This document shows positions 20,673 to 29,037 of a stretch of 32,939 bases of DNA, piece by piece. The DNA comes from a virus, in IMG/VR virus record IMGVR_UViG_3300008261_000083, positions 1-32,939 of that record; one strand, 5' to 3'. The notes beneath the pieces were generated by a model. The model did no database searches. It saw only the letters and a list, made by a program, of their open reading frames with translations, and had not been told where the DNA came from. Position numbers and translations under genes: made by a program. Positions within the stretch are counted from its first letter, which is position 1. Each line of letters begins with the position of its first letter.

Positions 20673-21075
20673 TTTTGAGGCCTCCTTTAGCCTGGGACAT
20701 TGCAAAGTGAAAGATTGAAGCGCACGCCCCTTGCTTGAGCTTGCGCTTTTGCCAGTAGCGTGCATTCATTTGTTTACGAGTCTGCGCGTACTTGGGCTTG
20801 GGCTTGTCTGGATGGTCGCCAAGCGCATACACCGGGCGCAAATGCTTCACGCCTGACACAGCATCGACTGACACCCAATCGCTGATTGAAATGAGCTTTG
20901 GCCGCTTTGCTCTGTGCAGATTCGGCTTCCTCATCTTAGCGATTGACGCCGCTGCAGACTGGTACGGCAAACCGATTTCACGCTCAATCTCGGCCCTTGT
21001 CATAGGCCCACAAGCCTCCAGCGCCTCTAGTATTTTGTGGCGCACACTGCCGCGCTGGTTGCGTTTTTTCTTCAT
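20629..21075 (-). CDS. Winged-helix DNA-binding protein
   Basis: ATG 21075 overlaps the upstream stop as ATGA. The 148 residues start MKKKRNQRGSVRHKILEALE, then ACGPMTRAEIEREIGLPYQS and AAASIAKMRKPN. This is a winged helix-turn-helix (about 12-60) of the kind in phage regulators and replication-linked proteins. The rest is basic (YWQKRKLKQGACASIFHFAM..) without known motif. It could regulate the early region or assist replication. Its 3' end overlaps the next gene by 44 nt, so the two may be co-translated. Confidence 0.7.
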   Translation of the reverse strand: MKKKRNQRGSVRHKILEALEACGPMTRAEIEREIGLPYQSAAASIAKMRKPNLHRAKRPKLISISDWVSVDAVSGVKHLRPVYALGDHPDKPKPKYAQTRKQMNARYWQKRKLKQGACASIFHFAMSQAKGGLKNVIEQFSANRELAA

Positions 21076-21554
21076 ACAACAACATCCTCTGTCCGTGTTT
21101 TTCCTTTGATGAGGCCAATGATTCGACGCTCTGTTAAGCGGTGGCACCGCACCATCGTCCGTGCTGGAAGCATGTTCAGAAGCGAAGCATAGTCATCCAG
21201 AATCGCCCTCACCGCTTTGATGCCCTCACCGTCCAAGCGCAGCGAGCCGCCGCGTTTGTGCCTGGTGCCAGCCTTTGCCAGTGCTGCAATAGCATCATGC
21301 AGCAGCCCTGCATTGTCATCACAAACCTTCATCTCGCGTATGAGGGTTTCCACTAGGTTGACAGCGTTAGAAACAAGCCGCCAATCCTCCGGTGTTGGGT
21401 TCTCGCCCTGCTCAATCTCATGCAAGCCCTGGTAAATGCGCGTTAGCTGATAGGTGCGCTTCTCAGCCTGCAGTGGCTCTGTGGGGCTGGCCAGTAGCTC
21501 ATCCATCACCGTGTAGGCGCATTCGTACTGCGGCAATTTGCGTTTCTTCTTCAT
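21072..21554 (-). CDS. Helical phage protein, function unknown
   Basis: These 160 residues begin MKKKRKLPQYECAYTVMDEL. They are largely helical (TYQLTRIYQGLHEIEQGENP, then RLVSNAVNLVETLIREMKVC and AIAALAKAGTRHKRGGSLRL) and end in a basic RLTERRIIGLIKGKTRTED. Many phages carry similar proteins of about 150 aa near VRR-NUC and recombination genes, and none has a firm function to my knowledge. Both ends are coupled by ATGA overlaps to neighbours (VRR-NUC gene upstream, winged-helix gene downstream). Confidence 0.68.
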   Translation of the reverse strand: MKKKRKLPQYECAYTVMDELLASPTEPLQAEKRTYQLTRIYQGLHEIEQGENPTPEDWRLVSNAVNLVETLIREMKVCDDNAGLLHDAIAALAKAGTRHKRGGSLRLDGEGIKAVRAILDDYASLLNMLPARTMVRCHRLTERRIIGLIKGKTRTEDVVV

Positions 21555-21916
21555 TCCTTTGTACCCTTCAAAATCAGGTTTTCAATCTGCTTTTTTGCAT
21601 CTTCACAGCCTCGACACACGATAGTCGTGTGGCCGATGCCCTCCAGATATTGGAGCCAATCCTTCTGTTCGGCGCTCACACTTCCGCCCTTTGTGCGCTT
21701 CATTTCAACCCATAGTTTCCAGGCTGGCACGAACAAATCCGGCACGCCTGAAACCACGCCCTCGGCCTTGAGCCTGCCAGCCGTGGCCGCGCTTCTGGCC
21801 CCGCCGTTTGGGATAGCAAAGATGCGAACATCTGGCCAGCTTCGGCGGAACCATTGAACGAACTGGCGCTGTTCTTCGTGCTCGGTGGGGATGCGGTCAG
21901 CTTGCGTCATCATCAC
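21551..21916 (-). CDS. VRR-NUC domain nuclease
   Basis: The 121 residues follow the stand-alone phage VRR-NUC plan. There is an N-terminal helix EHEEQRQFVQWFRRSWPDVR, then FAIPNGGARSAATAGRLKAE, then the core GVVSGVPDLFVPAWKLWVEM and KRTKGG. The catalytic acids are D in VPDLF and E in WVEMK, with the lysine after it. The final helix region has QKDWLQYLEGIGHTTIVCRG. Such PD-(D/E)XK-like nucleases act on branched DNA. The start is one of three consecutive ATGs at 21916; it overlaps the upstream gene by 20 nt and the downstream gene by ATGA. Confidence 0.88.
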   Translation of the reverse strand: MMMTQADRIPTEHEEQRQFVQWFRRSWPDVRIFAIPNGGARSAATAGRLKAEGVVSGVPDLFVPAWKLWVEMKRTKGGSVSAEQKDWLQYLEGIGHTTIVCRGCEDAKKQIENLILKGTKE

Positions 21917-22073
21917 CTCGCATCACCTTTTCGATTGCTTCTAACTTCATCTTGACGTCCACCAGCTCATACAAAGCCTCACGGTAGCCGCTCCACGCCT
22001 TATCAGCGCGTTCGCGTTCTACAGCCAGCAAACGCTCCAGGCGCTCGAATTGCAGTTTCTCTTTTGCGTTCAA
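21897..22073 (-). CDS. Short coiled-coil protein, TTG start
   Basis: The start is placed at TTG 22073 because it overlaps the upstream stop as TTGA and has GGGAG about nine bases upstream. A further TTG at 22094 is less well placed. The 58 residues (NAKEKLQFERLERLLAVERE, then ELVDVKMKLEAIEKVMRGDD) form one long charged helix likely to self-associate. It sits between the CxxC protein and the VRR-NUC gene, overlapping the latter by 20 nt. Function is unknown. Confidence 0.62.
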   Translation of the reverse strand: MNAKEKLQFERLERLLAVERERADKAWSGYREALYELVDVKMKLEAIEKVMRGDDDAS

Positions 22074-22261
22074 AATGGAAGCTCCCAAATCCAATCTTCA
22101 CATTCATCCTCGGTAGCCGCGAACTCCGCAGGCGGCTCCATTTGATGATGCTCACACTTGCCGTTTTTGCTGTACCACTCGCAGGTGTGGCAGCACTTGG
22201 GCGGGCCTTTGCGCTGGATTTCACGCCAGGCGATTACAAAACTCGGTTCAGGTGGGCGCAT
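22070..22261 (-). CDS. Conserved small Cys-rich phage protein
   Basis: The 63 residues (PPKCCHTCEWYSKNGKCEHH, then QMEPPAEFAATEDECEDWIW) match a small protein type common in phage early regions. Its pattern is KCCHTC....G.C......PP.EFA.T...C..W...P(F). Five cysteines and two adjacent histidines make a zinc site likely. ATG 22261 overlaps the upstream gene by 14 nt, and the stop overlaps the next start. No biochemical role is known to me. Confidence 0.72.
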   Translation of the reverse strand: MRPPEPSFVIAWREIQRKGPPKCCHTCEWYSKNGKCEHHQMEPPAEFAATEDECEDWIWELPF

Positions 22262-22964
22262 GACTGTCCTTTACTATGTAGTCTTTAAAAACAATGCCTT
22301 TGCTTGCATCTCCAACCTTGCAAGATCGAACCCATACAAGCCTGCCATCTGGAAGCCTGCGCGAGTGGCCTCGACGGTCGTGCAACCTGGGGCTAGCGTG
22401 CGTTCCGCCCTTGTGCTCGCACTTTATTCCCTTGCCATCAATTAACAACGTGTGCCAGTCGTATGACGGTTGCTTGCCTGCTGCGATCTTGCGCTTGTTT
22501 GTGAAGGACGGGCGCACAAACGGCTGATATGCCTTTTTTGTGGACATCATCGAGTGATACCACTGGATGATCACACTCAGCACCATGCGCGCATCTTCCT
22601 CTGGCACTGGGTCATTTTCATCGGTCGGCCCGTACATGATCCGGTCGCCTTCGATGGTGTAGAGCATCGTTGGAATCTTGCGTGGCATGACGTTGGTGGG
22701 CCCTTTCCACATATCTATGACGATTCCATCATGCGGATCATTGCCAACCACCACGGCCATCACGTCGTAGGAAGCGTTCGACTTGCTCGGCCCACGTGAT
22801 GCCACAAAGCAGCGCCCAAAAGGCGGCCTGCACGTCATCAATGCATCTGCTTTGACTGTCATCTTGTCAGCCTTCAGGTCTGATATATCAAACCATTGCA
22901 GTTCTGTCGGGTCTATGCCTGCATTTGTGGCCCATGCGATGTTTTCTCTGATAAGCGGCGTCAT
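22248..22964 (-). CDS. Conserved phage early protein, function unknown
   Basis: ATG 22964 is chosen because AGGAG stands nine bases upstream and the ATG overlaps the helicase stop as ATGA; in-frame TTG/GTG codons further up are too close to that site. The 238 residues show a beta-rich middle (YDVMAVVVGNDPHDGIVIDM) and a C-terminal motif HDRRGHSRRLPDGRLVWVRS, CKVGDASKGIVFKDY. That C-terminal pattern recurs in many prophage proteins of this size beside helicase or replication genes. It is rich in His, Arg and Cys near the end, suggesting nucleic-acid or metal binding, but no enzyme motif is evident. Confidence 0.7.
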   Translation of the reverse strand: MTPLIRENIAWATNAGIDPTELQWFDISDLKADKMTVKADALMTCRPPFGRCFVASRGPSKSNASYDVMAVVVGNDPHDGIVIDMWKGPTNVMPRKIPTMLYTIEGDRIMYGPTDENDPVPEEDARMVLSVIIQWYHSMMSTKKAYQPFVRPSFTNKRKIAAGKQPSYDWHTLLIDGKGIKCEHKGGTHASPRLHDRRGHSRRLPDGRLVWVRSCKVGDASKGIVFKDYIVKDSHAPT

Positions 22965-24574
22965 ACACACCAACTCCTTTCTGTCACTCTGAAAAACTTC
23001 CCGTCCATCTTGTACTTGATGTGAACAGGAGGTTTTGACCCGTTCAACCGGACAATAAGCGCATCCCCAAGCCAGCCGTTCGGCTCGGTTTCTTTCATGA
23101 ATTCAGCCGGATTCAGGCCAGCACTGCGAGACATGGACATGAACGCCTGCATCGCTTTGTCACCCGCATAGCCCTCATGCGCCACCGGCAGATATTCCGT
23201 CACGCTTGGGCTTGCCAAGTCTCTCCCGTAGTACGTCACGGCCAGCATCTTCTTCGTGCTTGCGCGGCTGATATGCACGCGCCAAGACCATGCACGCACT
23301 GGCATATCAACCGGGTCAAGCCCCAGAATGTCCACATCGCGCAGCTTCAGGTCTTTCTTTTGCGGCTCAGGAAAAGCGGCTCCGCAGGATGGGCACTCTT
23401 TTGCGGATATTGCACATAGCTCGCCGCATGAGTCGCACACTTTGACAGGTGCTTCGCCATTTCCTTCACCTGAAACCTTGTTAGGTGGCTTGACTGCTGT
23501 GATCGGCCCGTGAGTCTCCACCACGCCAGCGAAGTCCAGCACTAGACAATGGTCGGTATGGCTTTTCACGCGCAGGCCACGCCCGGCCATCTGCACATAC
23601 AGGCTCGGGCTCATGGTAGGGCGCAGCATTGCGATTAGGTCAATGTCCGGGTAATCAAAGCCGGTCGTTAGCACGTTCGCATTTGTCAAGGCGCGGATTT
23701 CTCCGGCTTTGTACCGGCTCAAAATGGCCTCACGCTCCGCTTTCGGCGTTGCACCCGTCACGCACTCCGCAACAATGCCTTTGGCATTCAATTCAGATGC
23801 AATCGCCTCAGCGTGCGCCACACCGGCACAGAAAAACAGCCATGCTTTGCGCTCTCCTGCCAGCGCCATCACCTCAGACACCACCGCGGCGTTTTTGTCG
23901 GCTTTGTTCACGGCTGCTTGCAGTTCGGCCTCGATGTACTCGCCGCCTCGCTTGTGTACGCCTTCGACAGATAGCTTTGACGTAGTGATTTTGGAGCGCA
24001 AAATCGACAGATAGCCCTTTTTGATAAGCTCCTCGATGCTCACCGGCTCCACCAAGCCATCAAATAGCGCAGGCTTGTCAGTGATCATCCCGTGGCCCAA
24101 GCGGTAAGGCGTGGCCGTGAGCCCAATCACGCGCAGGCTTGGATTGATAGCCTTGAGTGCGCTTAGTAACTCACGGTAGCCGCCTTCGTCTTTGTGGCTC
24201 ACCATGTGGCACTCGTCAATTATCACCAGGTCAACATGGCCGATCTTGTCAGCCTTGCCGCGCAGCGATTGAATGCCAGCAAAAGTGATCGGCTCGTCAA
24301 GCTGCTTGCGCCCAATGCTGGCCGAATAGATGCCAAGCGGCGCACCGGGCCAGTGCAGGCGCATCTTCTCTGCATTCTGCTCGATCAGTTCCTTGACGTG
24401 CGTGAGCATGAGAATGCGAGTCTCTGGCCACGTTTGCACAGCCTCTTTGCACAGCGCCGCGACGATGTGGCTTTTCCCGGCTCCGGTCGGCAATACGAGG
24501 CAAGGATTGCCCTCGTTTTTCTCAAACCATGAATAAAGCTCGTCTATTGAACGGCGTTGGTATTCACGAAGCAT
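22961..24574 (-). CDS. RadD-like superfamily 2 DEAD/DEAH helicase
   Basis: ATG 24574 has GAGAGGA six bases upstream and yields MLREYQRRSIDELYSWFEKN, the usual RadD/YejH-type start. The 537 residues carry Q-like motif RxYQ (3-6), Walker A PTGAGKS (29-35), DECH (120-123), TATPYR (153-158), motif V TTGFDYPDID (303-312) and motif VI QMAGRGLR (328-335). A zinc finger CDSCG..CPSCG (380-398) follows, as in RadD. It likely unwinds or remodels DNA during phage replication and recombination. The C-terminal part (RAWSWRVHISRAS..) is typical of phage copies. It overlaps both neighbours (11 nt upstream, ATGA downstream). Confidence 0.86.
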   Translation of the reverse strand: MLREYQRRSIDELYSWFEKNEGNPCLVLPTGAGKSHIVAALCKEAVQTWPETRILMLTHVKELIEQNAEKMRLHWPGAPLGIYSASIGRKQLDEPITFAGIQSLRGKADKIGHVDLVIIDECHMVSHKDEGGYRELLSALKAINPSLRVIGLTATPYRLGHGMITDKPALFDGLVEPVSIEELIKKGYLSILRSKITTSKLSVEGVHKRGGEYIEAELQAAVNKADKNAAVVSEVMALAGERKAWLFFCAGVAHAEAIASELNAKGIVAECVTGATPKAEREAILSRYKAGEIRALTNANVLTTGFDYPDIDLIAMLRPTMSPSLYVQMAGRGLRVKSHTDHCLVLDFAGVVETHGPITAVKPPNKVSGEGNGEAPVKVCDSCGELCAISAKECPSCGAAFPEPQKKDLKLRDVDILGLDPVDMPVRAWSWRVHISRASTKKMLAVTYYGRDLASPSVTEYLPVAHEGYAGDKAMQAFMSMSRSAGLNPAEFMKETEPNGWLGDALIVRLNGSKPPVHIKYKMDGKFFRVTERSWCV

Positions 24575-24752
24575 GGCCGTTCCTCTCATTGTGACATCTA
24601 TACACTTCGGCCATCGTGTTCTCAAATTTCCGCAGCTCATCAATCGTGATGAGATCGCTCACGCCAGCATCCTCGGCCATCTTGCACAAGTCCGACAAGC
24701 TCGGCGGCTCTGCTTTCTTGGGCTTTGGCTTGCGCCAGAAAAACCAGTTCAT
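24564..24752 (-). CDS. Small phage protein, function unknown
   Basis: These 62 residues have a basic start (MNWFFWRKPKPKKAEPPSLS) and a helical acidic body (DLCKMAEDAGVSDLITIDEL, then RKFENTMAEVYRCHNERN). ATG 24752 has AGGA about seven bases upstream and overlaps the previous stop as ATGA. The gene overlaps the helicase start by 11 nt, so the pair is probably co-translated. No domain is recognised. Confidence 0.6.
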   Translation of the reverse strand: MNWFFWRKPKPKKAEPPSLSDLCKMAEDAGVSDLITIDELRKFENTMAEVYRCHNERNGHAS

Positions 24753-24961
24753 CTGAACATCCTGTTAAACCATCGGCGCACAAAGTAGCTGCGAACCAGG
24801 CTGATTGCCGTGAACCACAGCCCAATCAGCAGGTTATCTTGCAGCGGAAGGTGAACGCCGAACATAGGGAAAACCACCAATTGACTGCCAAGCGCAACCA
24901 TGTAGCCAATCACTACATTGGCCGCGCTCTCAATCATGCTTTGTGCGCGGCTTTGGCTCAC
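24749..24961 (-). CDS. DUF7220-like small membrane protein, GTG start
   Basis: These 70 residues (MSQSRAQSMIESAANVVIGY, then MVALGSQLVVFPMFGVHLPL) have two hydrophobic segments at about 13-33 and 42-58 and a basic end RSYFVRRWFNRMFR. The wording 'SxxxSxxEsxxNvxiGy.va...Q...FP.fg......NL.Ig..Ft..S..RSY..RR.FN' is that of a small membrane family frequent in phages (DUF7220). GTG 24961 overlaps the nuclease stop as GTGA. Role unknown. Confidence 0.78.
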   Translation of the reverse strand: MSQSRAQSMIESAANVVIGYMVALGSQLVVFPMFGVHLPLQDNLLIGLWFTAISLVRSYFVRRWFNRMFR

Positions 24962-25983
24962 GCAACCACCCTAGTGCCTGGGAACTGCGCCCGAAAATCC
25001 TTGATCTCTTGCGATGTGCAGGCTGGCGCATTGGCAATAAGCTCACGGCTTGAATAGATGTTTGCATCCGGGTCGCCATTGGCCACCTCGGCACCATCCA
25101 CTACATAAACCGCAGTCCACTCATCCGGCCCGTCCTTGCGCTGCCACGGCACCAAGTCAGGGTGCAGCACATGCCCTGTGCAGCCTTCGCGCTGCGCTTC
25201 CAGCGGAATCACATCATCCCACCGGGCGCAGTGCCATGTGCTATCACTGAGCGGCGTAGAGTGGGCGCAGGTGCGGCAGTTGACCTCTTTCGTCAGCCTG
25301 GTCTGGTGGCAGAAAGTATGCGCTGGGCAGAACTTGCACTGATACCAGCTCGGGTCTGCGCTCACCGGCTCAGGCATGCGGTCGGATAGTGCAATGCGCT
25401 GACCACGCGCAACAATCTGCTGCGCTGCATCCACATCAAGCCTCACGCGCTCGGTGTATAGCCTGTCATCATCTTTGCAGACTGCAACATAAAGCGCCCG
25501 GTCAATGCCAGTGCCCAGCATGTAGGCCTGCATCTGCGCCCAATGCATCGGCTTGGCCTTCTCCACGCCATCGCGTGAAACCTCGTCGAAGCTCTTTTTG
25601 CTGTGCGTTTTGAACTCGGCAATGTGGCGCTTTTTCGGCGCTTCTGGCACGCCAGAATGAATGATGCCATCCATTGAACCAGACACGTGAGAGCCAAAAT
25701 CAACACGGCTCTGAGCGCCTTGCGTGTCTCGGATATCAATGCCAATGGCCCGAAGGTCGCTCACAATCTGAGCTTCTTCATTCTGCCCACGCCGAAACAC
25801 GCGCAGGATGCGGCCAGGGAACTTCTCAATCACGGCCCATCTGAAGTTAAGCCACAGCCAGCGGTCGCAGTGGTGGCCTAGCAGAGAGGCTCCCAAATGG
25901 CCCCGAGGGGCCTCCGCTTTCGCTTCGTGGGCAGCATCAATCAGGGCGGCGATTGAATGCTGGGGGTCGGGGAGTGTGCTCAC
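24958..25983 (-). CDS. Cas4/AddB-like PD-(D/E)XK nuclease with predicted Fe-S cluster
   Basis: In this 341-residue protein, catalytic positions are D105 in GSMDGI, E123 and K125 in AEFKTHSKKSF, and the QMQAYM helix at about 150-155. This is the RecB-type PD-(D/E)XK layout. C39 (LLGHHCDRWLW), together with a later C-x2-C-x5-C (CKFCPAHTFC), reproduces the cysteine spacing of Cas4 and AddB, which hold a 4Fe-4S cluster. A second C-x2-C (CRTCAHS) begins a C-terminal extension. It likely degrades or processes DNA ends in phage recombination. GTG 25983 overlaps the methyltransferase stop as GTGA. No CRISPR array is present. Confidence 0.83.
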   Translation of the reverse strand: MSTLPDPQHSIAALIDAAHEAKAEAPRGHLGASLLGHHCDRWLWLNFRWAVIEKFPGRILRVFRRGQNEEAQIVSDLRAIGIDIRDTQGAQSRVDFGSHVSGSMDGIIHSGVPEAPKKRHIAEFKTHSKKSFDEVSRDGVEKAKPMHWAQMQAYMLGTGIDRALYVAVCKDDDRLYTERVRLDVDAAQQIVARGQRIALSDRMPEPVSADPSWYQCKFCPAHTFCHQTRLTKEVNCRTCAHSTPLSDSTWHCARWDDVIPLEAQREGCTGHVLHPDLVPWQRKDGPDEWTAVYVVDGAEVANGDPDANIYSSRELIANAPACTSQEIKDFRAQFPGTRVVA

Positions 25984-28478
25984 TGCGTCACCTCATCTTC
26001 CATCATGTCAAACAGTGAAGGCATGGAAAACTCACGCTCCGCAGCCTGCAGGTAGTGCACTTGGTCAAGGAAATAAGCTGGATTCAGCTCTGAGCCTCCA
26101 CCCTTGCGCCCCTTGAGAATTGCGCGGTATGGCACCGTTCCAAGGCCGCAGAATGGATCATAGACAGTCTCTCCAGGCTGGCTATAGCGGTCAATCAAGC
26201 GATCAACAATGTCGAATTGAAGCGGGCAAACATGCTTTTCAACGGCTCGGCGGCTTTGGTCGCTGTTGAGGGTCAGCATGCGCGTCACATCGTGCCAAAC
26301 GTCCGGATGATGCGAGCCAGGCGCGAGGCTCATAAAGGTGGATGGTAGCGCTCCGCGTTGCTCCAACTCCTCGCCCAATCGAACGTGGAATTCATAGTCG
26401 TAAATATTCTCCAATGAATACTTGGTAAACATGCTGGCCAGCTTATCAGGGCCAAGGCCCGCGAGGTCTTCGGCTGTCAATTGACGGTTGCCACTGCTGC
26501 GCCAGAATGCGTGCGCGTCAACCTGCCAGTGTGCGCGGGTGTATTTGTCTTTCGACTTTTGCACCGGCACATCGGCATAGCCTTTGGTTCGGTCAGTCTG
26601 AGGCTTGCGAAAGAGAACGATGTATTCAGGTGAACCAACTCCCATCTTCGTACCATCTTTTGCATTCTCAGACCATCCGAGGCGGTAAGTCTGATTGTTC
26701 TCACGCACCACATCCGTCACAACTGTAATGAGGCCCATGTAATCGAACCCATGCTTGCGTCCATGCATGATGGCTTCGCAGTGAAATGGAGACACGGTAG
26801 GCGCACCGGCACCGGTTACGTTGCCAAACAGAATGCGGTCTTTGACATGGCAAGCATAGATGCGGCCCGGTCGCAGGATGCGCAACAGCTCTGGCGTGAG
26901 GTAGTCCATCTGGCCCCAGAAGTGGTCGTTGTCCTCAGTGTGGCCGAAGTCGTTATAGCTGGGGCTGTATTCGTAGTGATTAGCGAATGGGATGCTAGTC
27001 ACGATCAGGTCGATGCTGTTTTCCTCTCGCACCTTGGCCTCTTCAACGCAATCATTATTTGCCACCCGGAAGCGGTCGCCAGTTACCTCGATTCGCTTCA
27101 CGCCAATGGAACGGGTGAGTGTGTCTTGCATGGCCAATTGATTCAGGCCGAATTGCTTGATGATGTTTTGCATGTTTGATACCAATTCTTTGTGTTGTTG
27201 CCACTTCGCCAGCAGCACGCGCAAAACCTCGCGCTCTGCCTCGCTGTGAACCACATCAATGATCACCTTGCGAGTTTGCCCGAAGCGCTGCACGCGGTGG
27301 ATGGCTTGAATGAAGTCATTAAACTTGAAACCGATGCCAGCGAAGATTTCCCGGTGGCAATGCTTCTGGAAGTTGCAGCCTGACCCTGCAATGACAGGCT
27401 TGGTGGAAAGAATGCGGAACTCGCCATCACCAAAGCCTACGATGCGAGATTCGCGCTCGTCTAGGTCTTGCGTGCCCCATACGCTCACAGCTTCTGGCAG
27501 TGCCTTTTGAATTGCATGGCGCTCTGATTCCAAGTCATGCCAGATTACAAAATGATCGTCTGGCGCAGCGTCCACAATCTCTTTCACCTTGGCCACACGA
27601 TCAGGCAAGCTATCGCGCTTTTCACGGCTTGCGGCTGCGAGTCCTAGCGCTGGATCTTGGAACATCAAGCCTTGCCCGTCTTTCTCAGTGCCAGCCTTCT
27701 CGTAGTCGCTGGCCACCTCGTGGTAACGCACTTCGATTTCTGGCAAGTCATAGCCATCGTCGCTGTGGCCAAGGTCGCTTGGCTTTTGCGCAAAGATTGC
27801 CCAGCTCGAAACCCACAGCCAGAACTCTTGTTCTTTGTGCGGGTAGAGCGTAAGGTTTCCAGCCTTCTCGCTGTCGCGTTGAAAAAACCGGGTCAGAGCC
27901 TGGCCGGTATCCATTGCACCCAAAAAGCCAGCGTAGTGAATAAGCTCTTTGAATCGGTTGGGGCTTGGTGTAGCCGTATTCACCAGTTTATATTTCACGC
28001 CGGAGAACATGGGCAAGAACTCTTGGTAAGTCTTTGACCCGAATGAGCGCAGCACGCTTGCTTCGTCCAAGCTCACGGCGGCAAACAATGTAGGATCTAG
28101 CTTTCCATCGCGCACCGTTTCATAGTTCGTGATGTAGAGGCTATGCCCGTCCACAATCTCGGATGCGCTCTTGATGAATCGCAGTTCATAACCCAGCATC
28201 TTTGCATCGCGCATCAGCTCTTGGCGCACGCCAAGCGGCGCAATGATCAAGCCATTGCCACCGGCAAGCTCAATTGTCTTACCCATCCATTCAATCTGCA
28301 TGACAGACTTGCCAAGGCCGAAGCTCGCAAAGATTGCGCGGTTGCCACCTTGAATGGCCCATTGCACGATGTCCTTCTGGTGGGCCTTGAGAATTGGGTT
28401 CAGCTTGGCTTTCGGCACATCAAAGCCGCCGAAATGGGCCATCTTGACCTTAGCCTTGAGGAACTCTGAATAATCCAT
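25980..28478 (-). CDS. SNF2-like helicase fused to a DNA methyltransferase
   Basis: ATG 28478 has GAGGT seven bases upstream. The 832 residues comprise a helicase half and a methylase half. The helicase half has Walker A GLGKS (54-58), DEAS in place of DEAD/H (138-141), TATPSPNR (168-175) and motif VI HRVQRFGQ (394-401). The methylase half has motif IV TSIPF (494-498) and, far downstream, motif I DPFCGLGT (774-781), the order of circularly permuted amino-methyltransferases. N4-cytosine or N6-adenine methylation is expected; the target is unknown. The motif IV core is SIPF rather than the usual (D/N/S)PP(Y/F/W). No restriction partner is evident, so host-restriction evasion is an inference. 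Confidence 0.85.
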   Translation of the reverse strand: MDYSEFLKAKVKMAHFGGFDVPKAKLNPILKAHQKDIVQWAIQGGNRAIFASFGLGKSVMQIEWMGKTIELAGGNGLIIAPLGVRQELMRDAKMLGYELRFIKSASEIVDGHSLYITNYETVRDGKLDPTLFAAVSLDEASVLRSFGSKTYQEFLPMFSGVKYKLVNTATPSPNRFKELIHYAGFLGAMDTGQALTRFFQRDSEKAGNLTLYPHKEQEFWLWVSSWAIFAQKPSDLGHSDDGYDLPEIEVRYHEVASDYEKAGTEKDGQGLMFQDPALGLAAASREKRDSLPDRVAKVKEIVDAAPDDHFVIWHDLESERHAIQKALPEAVSVWGTQDLDERESRIVGFGDGEFRILSTKPVIAGSGCNFQKHCHREIFAGIGFKFNDFIQAIHRVQRFGQTRKVIIDVVHSEAEREVLRVLLAKWQQHKELVSNMQNIIKQFGLNQLAMQDTLTRSIGVKRIEVTGDRFRVANNDCVEEAKVREENSIDLIVTSIPFANHYEYSPSYNDFGHTEDNDHFWGQMDYLTPELLRILRPGRIYACHVKDRILFGNVTGAGAPTVSPFHCEAIMHGRKHGFDYMGLITVVTDVVRENNQTYRLGWSENAKDGTKMGVGSPEYIVLFRKPQTDRTKGYADVPVQKSKDKYTRAHWQVDAHAFWRSSGNRQLTAEDLAGLGPDKLASMFTKYSLENIYDYEFHVRLGEELEQRGALPSTFMSLAPGSHHPDVWHDVTRMLTLNSDQSRRAVEKHVCPLQFDIVDRLIDRYSQPGETVYDPFCGLGTVPYRAILKGRKGGGSELNPAYFLDQVHYLQAAEREFSMPSLFDMMEDEVTQ

Positions 28479-28486
28479 CAATCACC

Positions 28487-29035
28487 TCAAATAGATAGCC
28501 CGGAACCTGTCCGGGCTTCGGTTTGCTTCTTCACCCAGGGCGGCGCAGCCTTGGCGGTTGCGGGTGCAGCCGGTGCAGCAGCAGGCGCGGCGAAAGATGG
28601 AACAGCAGCAGCCTTCGGCGCAGCAGAACCACCAGCGCCAGCTTTGAAGCCGCGCACCTCGTTCTTGTCGCCATATTGCTCGTCGTGCTTAACGTCGAGC
28701 TTGATGCTGAGATTGCCGCCAATCAACTGATCTGTGTCAGACACGCTATTCAAGCCGATGGCAACCATCAACTCGCGCAGTTGCTGGCGTCCGATTTCCT
28801 CTGCCTTTTGGTTGGGATTGGCGATGTTCAGATTGCCGAAAATAACGCGGCCCTGGTGCGTTGGCCCCAGGATGTCATAGCGGATTGAGATGTATTCGCC
28901 AGTCCCGGCCTTGGTCTTTTTCAGCTCTGCGCCAGTGATCGTGGCCTGATACCAACCGGCAGGCAGCGGCTCAAAGTTACCGCCAGAGCCTTGCGGCAGC
29001 TCATCCACCGCGAAAGATTGAGAGAGAAAAGCCAT
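28487..29035 (-). CDS. DUF669-family phage recombination/replication accessory protein
   Basis: ATG 29035 is chosen over 29041 because AAGGAG is eight bases from the former and only two from the latter. The 182 residues hold LPAGWYQATITGAELKKTKA, GTGEYISIRYDILG and GNLNIANPNQKAEEIGRQQL, the core of DUF669 proteins. These sit next to Sak4/recombinase genes and are thought to act like single-strand-binding helpers. The C-terminal third is an Ala/Pro-rich linker ending KQTEARTGSGLSI. The gene lies two bases after its upstream neighbour in the recombination operon. Confidence 0.8.
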   Translation of the reverse strand: MAFLSQSFAVDELPQGSGGNFEPLPAGWYQATITGAELKKTKAGTGEYISIRYDILGPTHQGRVIFGNLNIANPNQKAEEIGRQQLRELMVAIGLNSVSDTDQLIGGNLSIKLDVKHDEQYGDKNEVRGFKAGAGGSAAPKAAAVPSFAAPAAAPAAPATAKAAPPWVKKQTEARTGSGLSI

Positions 29036-29037
29036 TG

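Noticed and set aside
24958-25983. CRISPR-Cas system suggested by a Cas4-like nuclease
   Set aside because: No repeat-spacer array or other Cas protein is present. Cas4/AddB-like nucleases are common in phage recombination operons.
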